From: Xiphias gladius
Taxonomy: Eukaryota; Chordata; Actinopteri; Istiophoriformes; Xiphiidae
Assembly (NCBI RefSeq): GCF_016859285.1
Contig: NC_053406.1
Coordinates: forward strand, 10,888,026 to 10,952,025
Direction: 5' to 3'
Length of the DNA stretch: 64,000 nt
Shown: positions 35,946 to 64,000 of the stretch, one piece after another
How positions within the stretch are numbered: the stretch's first letter is position 1
Layout: each line of letters opens with the position of its first letter
The notes under the pieces: model-generated
The model's input: only the letters and a program-made list of their open reading frames with translations
Told to the model about the DNA's origin: nothing
Databases searched by the model: none
Made by a program: the position numbers and the translations under genes

Positions 35946-37380
35946 TCCTGGTGGTGCCATTTTTTGTAACACAGTGTGAAGGACACATTACTTCCCCTGT
36001 GTGCACTGCAGGCAAACTGTGAGGCATGTAAACTAGGACCAGTTTCTTAAGGGGAACTTATGACAACCGAAATTAAAGTGACAGGTCAACACAATGGGTC
36101 TTGAGAGCAGTGTCTGTTATTGAGGTCGCCTATAGTGTAGTCGCCTTTGCTCATAGTATAGATTTTATGAACAGATGATTTAGGACAGGCTGAGCTCCAG
36201 TTGTCTGAGCCCTGTGCTCTGTTTGGCTTGCACCTACTGAGCTTCGGACAAAAGTAATGTTTTAAGAAACAACACGGGGTGGCAACGTTGATATAACAGA
36301 CAGAGATAAGTATGAAAAGTAAAAAGTCTGTAGTATAAAAATGGATCAATCAAGTTGTGAGACACTATATAAAAATTGACAGCTAATTGCTGGAAATTTT
36401 AGCTGCAGCAACAGTTGTTGGATTGTTGTCACTTGTACCATGTAAATCATGCTGACATTCCAATTGTTCTACAAAAAGTCTTATGCCAAACACAATGTTA
36501 AAATTTGCCCAAAGCCCTGTACACATGCATACTGCAGACAAAGCAGGTTACAAAAACACGTACTAAACAAATCAAATGAAGATCAATAAACCTTGTGTTG
36601 GATGACACAAGAATTAGTATTAAAGTAGCATTTTCTATACCAAACTCAACGGTGTATCCTTTAATTAAAACAAGCCCCTCCAAAAACAATCCTACTGTAC
36701 ACCTGAGGAGGGAAAAGGGGAAGAGAGCTAAAACATGAGTCATTTGATAGAAAACTTGACAGTGGACAAGATCAGATCTTGCCAATGCATTAGCTTACCA
36801 ACACAGAGCTTTAGTAGAAGCATGAAATGGGAGAAGCAATAAAGTAGAGACAGGAGTAAAGGTTGCAGTAAAGACAGGGGTATGTTTTGTGGGTGAAGCA
36901 CCCTGCCCGTGTCTGACTCGGAGACCCTCATGAGTATGGCTGACTCAGCCTTACTGTGCTGGGTGCATGTGTGTGTGCCTGCATGTGGCAGCAGTTTTCA
37001 CCCCTCCCCATCCCCATTCCACTCTATCCCCTCCTCTCTTTCACTCTCTCCTCACCTCTACCTCTGCAGTACCTCTCTCGCTTATTCCTCCCTGTGCCGG
37101 CTGGGGAGACGCGTGCGCTCCGCTTTTCTGCCTGGCTGCTGGCTCTGCTCCAGCATCCCCCTGTACCTCTCGTGAGCTCTCTTCCCCCCTCCAGTCTATG
37201 TCTCCCCCTGTGGGGTTTTGCTGGCCAGCCTGCTTCCCTGGCTGTTGCTGCTGCTGCTGGAGCAGTAGAGCTGTTTGACACTACGCTGCTACGCCTCTAT
37301 TGCTCTGCCTCGCTTCTCTCTGCCTTTTGCCTCACACTCTGCTTTGCTGGATAATCACCGCTGAGTCTGCCAGAGACAGC
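35946..37380. other. Region upstream of scn4b
   Basis: No gene is seen. From about 36970 it becomes C/T-rich (Ser/Pro/Leu chance frames at 36909-37354), then purine-rich near 37380. This change of composition probably marks the scn4b promoter and leader region. Confidence 0.5.
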
Positions 37381-37764
37381 GACAGAGGACAGGAAGGGAG
37401 GGAGGCAGAGAGCCCGCACTCTTAATTCAACTGCTGCATTCTTCAGTCTGTCTTTTCCTCTGCTTTCCTGGGCTGCTGGAGTACAGTGCAGGGCACAACT
37501 GGACGGGAGAGAGATTCCTGAAGGAATTTATCCTTCTCTTTATCCTCTGCTTATCCCTGGGACAGAGTGCAGAAGAGGAGAGACGAGGGAGGTACTGGGA
37601 GCAGGACTTCAGACTCTGCCTTCAGCTGCACAGCTCAGTGTCCCACCTTGCTCCAGAGACACATGAGACAAACACACAGAGACACACACATATTTGCATA
37701 GATTAGACACAGCTAAGGCCGGCCAGACTGGCAGACAGGGACAGACTGACAAAGACACACATTC

Positions 37765-37772
37765 TATAAATA
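37765..37772 (+). promoter_or_regulatory. TATA-like box upstream of scn4b
   Basis: TATAAATA lies 44 bases before the scn4b ATG. If used, the 5' leader would be only about 15-20 bases. Neuronal channel genes are often TATA-less, so the start may instead lie further up in the 37.4-37.7 kb region. Confidence 0.3.
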
Positions 37773-37815
37773 CAGAGAGACAGACAAGACCACAGACAGA
37801 CAGACAGAGGGTGTC

Positions 37816-48583
<10,768 letters not shown>

Positions 48584-49420
48584 GCAAAATGCAAAGTATG
48601 TCTGTATGTTTATATATGTTAGAGAAATGTACACGCTCAGAGAAAAAGCTGTTATCAGTGGACTGTTTTATCTTACTAGTTGCTAACTAATACAACATGT
48701 AAATGTCTCTTTTAAACCATGCTTGAGATTTGGGAAGTGTGAAATGTGCAGAGCCCTGGATCCCTCCCTCACTTACATGGCAGCCCATTTGTAACACAGT
48801 GTACAGCCTCTGTTAACAAATTCTGCTCTATATATTACTGAATCTCACACTTACTCTAAAGCTCAGCCCCAAGTATACTGTCTTTGCCATACCCTCTTCT
48901 TTTTAATTCAAGACATGTCCCCAAAGAAATTATTATTATTAGTTATTTATTTTAATTATGTGTGGTACAAATAATTACAACTACTACATCACTTTAGAGG
49001 AAGAACTTTGCACAAAGAATATACTACATTGTCTTAAGTTCTTTTTTTTTCTAGACCAACTTTCAGGATTCAACCGCCACTCCAAAATACAGTTACTAGT
49101 CTCAGTTGACGTGCTACAGTATGTTTGATTCTCCATTTGGAATTCATGGGGCTTGTCTAATCACAACTGCAAGTCAAACGTGGACCCGAGCAAACCTGAC
49201 CAGTGGGAACGCACACACTTTGATATCATGATGAATTCCCATTATCTATAAACTGCCATGATGTCAACTGGAGAACAGCACAAAACTGTTAAGATGCTCT
49301 TTTCTAACCCTCATACGACTCTGATGCATATCCACCTGTAAACCCAAATCAGAGGACCATTTCAACAAATATAAGCCAACATTGTTTGGGCATACTCAAA
49401 TAAAGTGTGCTCTAATTAAA
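48584..49420 (+). other. scn4b: scn4b 3' UTR (probable)
   Basis: Follows the stop codon. AATAAA at 49399-49404 followed by 'gtgtgctct' is a good poly(A) signal with a GT-rich element, giving a 3' UTR of roughly 0.84 kb. Longer forms are possible. Confidence 0.6.
49399..49404 (+). terminator. Candidate scn4b poly(A) signal
   Basis: Canonical AATAAA about 0.8 kb past the stop, followed directly by a GT-rich stretch. Confidence 0.55.
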
Positions 49421-57712
<8,292 letters not shown>

Positions 57713-57785
57713 TGTTCCCGCCCGGTTTCGAACCGAGGACCTTTCGCGTGTTAGGCGAACGTGATAACCACTACACTACGGGAAC
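57713..57785 (-). tRNA. tRNA-Val (anticodon AAC)
   Basis: A 73-nt cloverleaf on the minus strand. The acceptor stem GTTCCCG pairs with CGGGAAC, discriminator A. The A-box reads 'tagtgtagtgg', the anticodon loop 'cctaaca' carries AAC, and the B box is 'ggttcgaaacc'. It is nearly identical to vertebrate tRNA-Val(AAC). Directly downstream on the minus strand comes 'gctg' and then a run of eight T, a strong Pol III terminator. Confidence 0.96.
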
Positions 57786-58071
57786 TGGCTGCCACGACAC
57801 GGTGCTGCAAAGTATTTCACCAATGTCAACGCCGATGCCTGCGATACCACATTCTGATCCCGCCCTGCAGTCAGTATGACTAGACACGTGTAAGTTTCCG
57901 TTGGGCTTCAATGTCTGCACTACACTAAAGCACAACTATCGTTGACGTTACGCACAAATCACGCGTCAAATGCAACACATCTTCACCAATTATATTTTTG
58001 AACATTAACCGCGTCGGCATGCTTACATTTAGAGAAGCAACTCGCCATAGAGTCCCCATGGTTAACGGTAT

Positions 58072-58086
58072 TGGGGCGGGGCGGGG
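58072..58086 (+). promoter_or_regulatory. GC-box cluster (possible promoter)
   Basis: The sequence 'ggggcggggcgggg' fits overlapping Sp1-type GC boxes in a locally CpG-rich region (about 57.7-58.8 kb). A possible first exon with an ATG at 58608 and a donor gtatgt at 58741 lies about 0.5 kb on. No downstream exons are recognised, so the promoter role is a guess. Confidence 0.3.
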
Positions 58087-60095
58087 CTCGAACCCTGTTT
58101 TAATGTGTGTGTGAAAGGCTAAATGGTAAACACCAATTTACAATAAGGCAGGGCATGCTAAGTTAACTTCTCCACGATGACTTTCCCAAAAAACATGGAT
58201 GTTTTTGAGATATAAGCTAGTTTGGGTTGAGTTTCGGTTTCTGGTTGCTTTATTAGTTGATTTATCCCAGAAAAGAGTGAACTCGTGAAAACATACCTTG
58301 GTACTCGTCACTCCACACTCCTGCTGTTAATGGGTTCTCTGCCTCGTTCCTGGCTGAAAATAAGCAGATATACCCCAACTTACAGGATATGGAAGAGGAA
58401 AAGATTAAGAAATGCACCTCCACACGTAATTTTGCCTGTATCCTGTACAACAACAAAAAAAGTAAGCGTCAGGGGCAAGCTAGGAGGCTTCAAGGCCTCA
58501 GTGACACCAGTCAAAGCCGTTCGTGATTGGAGGAACCGAACCTAAACCTGTTCGGAGCAGGACGAGTGTGCCACCGATGTCGACGTATGTAGCTGTACCA
58601 CAGCAAAATGGAGCGTTTTACTGGGTGCATATTCGACAGAGAAACAAACCCTCTGTCAGTTCACAGATTTAGCGAGAAAAATAATCCACCTGCGGCTGTC
58701 TGCAGGGGGCTGCGGGCTTCGACACAAGACCGGAGGCCCAGGTATGTTTTTGGTGTAATGAGGAGTGGTTTTTTTGTTGTTGTTAGGCTAGATATGCATA
58801 GGCTAGGCCGTGGTTTTGGATAAAAATAGCAACTGATTGACTGGTGACAGAAACAGGCCTACATAAAGGGGTTTGGTAAAGGTAGCCGATACCGTAAATG
58901 AGATGTCAGTTTACAGTGTGATGCATCTGTGTAGCATACTGAACGTTTTCAAATGCAGTCAGTGACCTAGATAGTGCTTGGTCCTGTCCAACTCGTTCTT
59001 TTATTTATTTTTTTTATTTTATTATTAACTGATTCATTAATTGAATTAACTTCTTTGTCCTAGAGCCCCTTTCATGTATCCTACATGGCATGCCATTTTT
59101 TTTTTTACACCTTTTTGGAAAAAAAAATGTACGTTTTTTCTGACAATGAATGGTCATCTTAGATAACCCACTGAGCTGTCAGCATACTGCCATGTGGTGA
59201 ACCGCAGCTGAAATGTCACCATGGACGTTTTTTATTTAAAAAGAAGAAAATAGTAGGAAAAACACAGCTTTTGTCAATTACACTATTGGTGGCTGTGTTT
59301 TATTCAAGTGTCCCGGTAAGCCATGACAATGTGACAATGCACCCGTATGCATTATTGGCAATAATTGATTTTGTCATGGGTGGGGAGTTTCTATACAATA
59401 TAATCTATTAAATAACTACAGTGAAGTGTTTGTGCTTATTAGTGCTAACATAAATCAGACCTTCAGTCTGCAACCCAGCTGGGTTACTGCTGGCAGTATG
59501 ACAATGACATGAAAACCATCAAATGTTGGGTTTGGGTTTTGGTATTGATTATTTTACTATGTGCCTACATTTATAAAAAAAACAAAAAACTAAAGCACCC
59601 CTGGCCTCTGGAGCAAATGGTGCTCTCTGCTGCATTCCCTCCTGTGCACACCCGTCATTCTTCTGTTGACTTGATGCAGTTTCTACAGATAGGTAAGGAA
59701 GACAAATAACTAACCCCGTTGACTGCAGATATCTTTGAGAGCCTCAGTGGCAGAGACGATGATAAAAGATGATCTTACGTCATTTTTATCTTGTCTGTTT
59801 CAACTTAAGCTGAACTGTGTTGTAAGCAGTCAGCTGCCGGCACTGTTGTGGGTTATTGATCAGTTTGTTTTTTTTCTCTCTCTCTGTGTCCTAAGCATTC
59901 CATCCGTCCGTATGTTCTTTTAATTGCCCTGCAACCGGGAACCTGACAAGGATCCCTCTGTCTGCTGTTACTGGAAAGAGAAATAAATAAACCTGATCTA
60001 CTGTCCCATTGATTACTTGTCACACCTCCCTGTTGACAGTACCGGTGCAAGGGGAACACCAGTTGAAACTGAATCGGATGAGTTTGTATCTGGAG

Positions 60096-60126
<31 letters not shown>

Positions 60127-60143
60127 CGTGTGTGTGTGTGTGT
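60096..60143. repeat. (GT)n microsatellite
   Basis: GT units with a few interruptions (gtttgt, gtgcgt). Confidence 0.9.
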
Positions 60144-61913
60144 ACATCTATGGCCAACAGCAGCCCTATCAATACTACTTCCACAAATGATCTCAGGAGC
60201 GCATCGTAATCTGTCTCCCATGCTGGATACTAAGACCAGGAGCGGCTGTTAAAATGCACTTTACTTCAGTACAAGCAAGGCCATCTCATTAATCTGTCAG
60301 TTTACCTTCTGTTTTTGAACATATTCACTTGATCCATACCAAGCCTTCAAAAAATGATAAAACCCGTAATTAGTTGGACTTATATTTCCTATACTGAACT
60401 GCAGAACCGTCAAGAATATATTTTCCTTTTTTTTTTTTGATAGGGCTGCAAGACCTGACATTTGAATGTTGCATAACTGCACGCGTAATAGTCACTCAAA
60501 CATTTCCTCACAGTATGCATCAAACACTACTGGGTGGTGTCCACTAGAGGGCGCAATAGTATAAGGATTTCCAACAACGAGGTCGGCCGTCCCTTCACAT
60601 TGACTCTGCATCATGCAAAAAAAGTAGAACAAGCACTAACACAGAACCATATCGCATTTTTTGGTCTTGGTGCTTCATGTTTGGGGATCTTTGCGATTTT
60701 TATTATTTTGAAAAATGCAATTAAAATTAATTTAAATAGTAATACGACTTTTATTTGGTAAACTATAGCCATTTTGTGCCCTCCTATTCAATTGCACCAC
60801 AAACAAGAGGAAAACAGATCCTCTCAGGATGGTCCGCGTAGCCAGTATTTTGTTGAAAATACAGTGATCCTTTTTTAATTATCTTATTTTCATCCCGATA
60901 TTACACAAACATATTTCTGCTAAAGAAATTCTCTGCTAGCTATATTTTTACAACATGATTATGTCTTCCTTACAAATAAATGTAAAATCGTTTTATGTGA
61001 TAGTATAAAGATATAAGCTCCCGGAGCTTTATATTCATCTAGGACACAATATAGGAAAACACCACGTAAAATTATAATAAACACCTTAAATAACACGAGA
61101 TTTTATCAGGCATGTAGGGTAGACCTGATTTTTCTCAGGTTGTGTCGGGCTTGTATGAATACATGGTCGAAATCTTGTGTATATAAAATCCACCTGTGTT
61201 TAACCTACATGTTTTGTTATACCAGTTTCTTTTTCGGTTTGCTTTTTAGGACCTCTCGCCTTGAAACTGACCAGACGCTTAAAGCATGATTTTATCCAAT
61301 ATTCCCTTGATGTCGCCCTCATTTCTGATTCATGTGCTGTCAAAAAAAAAAAAAAAAACATAAAAAGACATTTAATAAAAAAACTTGGTTGTCAGAAAAA
61401 ACCTCCTATTTTACTCTCGCAGTCTCATATTGTCTTCTGTAAAATTCTCTGTATTTTACCTGGGAATAATGTCAACTCTTTGCCCAGTGAAGATGGATTA
61501 TTTTCTCCATCAGAGTCTTATTTCATGGCATTAGCTGGTCATTGGAAGCTACTGCGTTTGATTGGGTCGATTATTCTCCACACAGGGGCAGCATGCACTG
61601 GGCCAAATAAATCGTTGCAGGTTCTCACACTACGCACTGCTACAACATTTTTAAAAAGCAGGAAATTATTGCAATATTAAGTTCGCCAAATAAGTGCGAT
61701 AACAGATAGTGAAAATAAAACATCGACTGAACACATGTTCCTAAAATTTGTCTTAAATGCAGTAGGCCCATGATATGTAAGATAGCAAAGCAGTAATGGC
61801 CGGGATAAAATGTGGGCCTCCATTGTTGAAATGTCTACTTCTATTTAATGTTTTCTATTAGTAAATTTCTGTTTGTTTTTGCTGATTTGGACCAGATTTT
61901 ATTATTACTTCTA

Positions 61914-61972
61914 ACAATAATAATAATAATAAGAAATTTCTTCTTCTTCTACTTCTTCTTCTTCTTCTTCTT
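61914..61972. repeat. (AAT)n and (CTT)n microsatellites
   Basis: About six AAT units at 61914-61931 are followed after a short gap by about eleven TTC/CTT units. Confidence 0.9.
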
Positions 61973-62199
61973 ATGCGCCTCGAAGGAAATTTTTAATTAA
62001 ATAAAAAATATACAGGCATAACATATCCAGATTTACTGCCTGCTGTTTTTTAATAATTCTAGGCTAACCAAGTTTAATGTCCCAGAATATCAGTATCCTC
62101 ATTTTAACATCTTTTATTTTGGTTCTCCACGCAGGTTTGGTTGGACGAAGCAGTGATAAATATTCCTGTTGATCACTTGATTGATTACCTTGCTCAAAG

Positions 62200-62743
62200 G
62201 TCACGCGGGCGCGGGTAATTTCCTTACGCCAGAGGCTCCCTTTTCACTTCTAGTCCGCCTCGACAGCCCCAATACAGATCATGTTATTCTTTTAACCCCT
62301 TAACAGCCGAACGCGCTGCCACTGTAACATTACAGTAGCTACGACCTACCAGCAGCTTTTTGTTTGAACGAAGATGCCCCCCCCCCCCAGCTTTAAACAT
62401 GAACGCAGTGTAGGATTGGACTCGTTTGCGAGCCGGTGTTTGTTCGCGGATTTAACGCCACGCGCAGGAGTTGGGCAGCGTTTTAGTTTATACTTGGAAC
62501 CGCGGGGGTCTCGAACCCAATTAATTTCTAATAATTACAACCCAGGGGGCTGTGGGGATGTGTGCGCCGCTCCGCCCTGCCACCGGGTTCAGAGTATCAT
62601 AATAAAATATGTATCGAGTAAGTGCTTCAGAGGGGAGAAGAGACGCGGAGAGGGAAGAGTGACTTATTGCGGTGAATGAAAACTGTTTCCATTTAGGCTA
62701 ATTGAGCGCGCCGCCTGGAGCTCTCTCTCTCTCTCTCTCTCTA

Positions 62744-62812
<69 letters not shown>

Positions 62813-62860
62813 GCGCCGCCCTCTCAGGCGCGGTGTATAGGCGCAACTCACTTAATAGCA
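62200..62860. promoter_or_regulatory. CpG-rich stretch (candidate CpG island)
   Basis: CpG is frequent (cacgcgggcgcggg, gaacgcgctgcc, gagcgcgccgcc, gcgcgccgcc, caggcgcgg), in contrast to the AT-rich surroundings. It includes a C10 run near 62376 and a CT/GT microsatellite at 62720-62809. It may be the promoter of a gene running out of the window, but no exon is recognised. Confidence 0.35.
62720..62809. repeat. (CT)n then (GT)n microsatellite
   Basis: About 11 CT units, a short spacer, then about 30 GT units, within the CpG-rich stretch. Confidence 0.95.
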
Positions 62861-64000
62861 CCATTTATGTCATTACGGTGGAGGTAGAGTGAGGTACAAC
62901 CACAATAAAGTATCAGTATTAACCTCCCTTAACTCGGCCATTTAAATGAGGAGTAGCGGCTCAGGGATGTCCCACTCTTACTGTAGTTGTGTCTGCTTTT
63001 TGGACGTTGAACTACATCATTTAAACATCTAAATTTGACGAGAAAACGTGAATAGGTCGAAAGAAGTGCTTTTTGGGGTGCTGTCGCCCAATTGTGCATT
63101 GGTCACACATACGTATCTATATATATTTTTATTGACCGCTTTGCACTGAAACTGTCTCTTTTTTTCCCTCAGAGGTGGTTGAAATCATGCAACAGTACAC
63201 TGGAGATCAGTGTGGTCTGTATGGTCTCCTAATTGCTCACAGTGCACAGAGAGAGGGAGAGAGTTTATCTGCCTTGAAACTGGCTTTGCCACATTACCGT
63301 GTGGCATGCTTTGCTTTTGGTCAGCCCTTATAGCTGATTTTCTTTTTCTTTTCTTTTTTTTCCAGTGCTTTGCATGATGTCACGACTCCAATCAGTTTCA
63401 ACACACTTTGGGATCGATAGCTCGAGTTCACAACCTATTAAAGAGTTCATCTGCAAGGTCAGGATGATCTCATGCGGATCTAATTAATTGCCAATTACTT
63501 TAATTATACGCTGTCCCAATTTAGGGACACATAGGCTACGCCTTTATGATATCAATGCGTGGACTGATGTGTGGACACAATTTTACTGCTTCTTTTTTCC
63601 TAACTTTTAGCAATAAAAGGAATAGTAACAAATCACGATTTGCTGTTTTTGTATCTGACTGGTACTCTGTTTTGCTGATATATGACTCAGTATCTAAATA
63701 TGCCTCAATAAAATGTTTATGTGATAACAGCAGACATGCAGTGATTTTATTGACTTTTAGTGCCTGGATGGCATGCATTTATGAGTGTGGCCTTTTTTCT
63801 TAAAATCCAGGGCGGAAAAAAAGTTGATTCAAACATTATTCCACCCGCTGGGATGACGGTTTGGTCAAAAGTCTTTTTCTGCTTTTTTTTTTTCTTTTTT
63901 GTTAGAACCGTTCTCCCCTCGAGTTAAACCAAGTAAAAACACCCTTACTGAGCCTTCAGCAATTACCCAGTGATGAAATTTACGCTCTGCAACAGAGACC
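62861..64000. other. No gene recognised
   Basis: Acceptor-like pyrimidine tracts occur before 63172 and 63366, but no coding exon follows that keeps a frame or resembles a known protein. Confidence 0.5.

Larger units (their letters stand above)
58087..62200. other. No gene firmly recognised
   Basis: Contains a possible first exon near 58608-58740, GT repeats at 60096-60143, and an (AAT)n/(CTT)n pair at 61914-61972. The small frames at 59509, 60534 and 61261 have no domain or homologue that I recognise. Confidence 0.5.

Noticed and set aside
59509..59709. Small frame with a hydrophobic stretch then KKNKK, resembling a membrane anchor
   Set aside because: The basic part comes from an A-rich run; no adjoining exons or homologues can be identified.
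63172..63480. Exon-like blocks after pyrimidine tracts near the window end
   Set aside because: No frame continues between them and no known protein is recognised, so no gene is called.

Overview
The window is a piece of vertebrate, almost certainly teleost fish, genome. The evidence is spliced genes with large introns, very dense (CA)n/(GT)n microsatellites, two eukaryotic tRNA genes with internal Pol III promoters, and several decayed fish-type mobile elements. It is not bacterial: there are no operons and no long uninterrupted genes, and nearly all ORFs over 60 codons are chance or repeat-derived.

Two real protein-coding genes can be reconstructed, both on the + strand and in tandem. The first is scn2b (voltage-gated sodium channel beta-2 subunit), with coding exons at 15260-15335, 24189-24349, 24457-24673 and 25637-25833, giving 216 aa. 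The second is scn4b (beta-4 subunit), with coding exons at 37816-37909, 46371-46534, 46702-46921, 47091-47220 and 48490-48583, giving 233 aa. Both encode a signal peptide, one V-type Ig domain, one transmembrane helix and a short cytoplasmic tail. They share the phases of their first three introns (1, 0, 1), as expected for an old tandem duplication. The same neighbouring, same-orientation order (SCN2B upstream of SCN4B) is known in mammals. The products are auxiliary subunits that attach to sodium channel alpha subunits by a disulphide bond; the linking cysteine is present in both (C55 in beta-2, C66 in beta-4).

Layout: 1-15.2 kb is intergenic, with microsatellites, a LINE 3' end, a foldback element, and a SINE nested in a TIR element. 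15.3-25.8 kb is scn2b, with a tRNA-Thr(AGT) gene and a Tc1-like fossil in its 8.9 kb first intron. 25.8-37.4 kb holds the scn2b 3' region and the intergenic spacer, with TIR elements, a SINE and a LINE reverse-transcriptase fossil. 37.8-48.6 kb is scn4b, with a perfect 23-bp-arm hairpin in intron 1. 48.6-64 kb is downstream sequence: the scn4b 3' UTR, a 1.8 kb nearly pure (CA)n tract, a tRNA-Val(AAC) gene on the minus strand, and two CpG-rich stretches that may mark promoters of genes not otherwise visible.

The most interesting biology is in the channel subunits. The fish beta-4 juxtamembrane segment, which in mammals is the open-channel-blocking peptide behind resurgent sodium current, has lost most of its basic charge, while the 17 residues that follow match the human protein as I recall it. 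The fish beta-2 lacks the second cysteine pair known in mammals. I found no wholly new system; family comparisons rest on my memory of the human proteins and should be checked by alignment.
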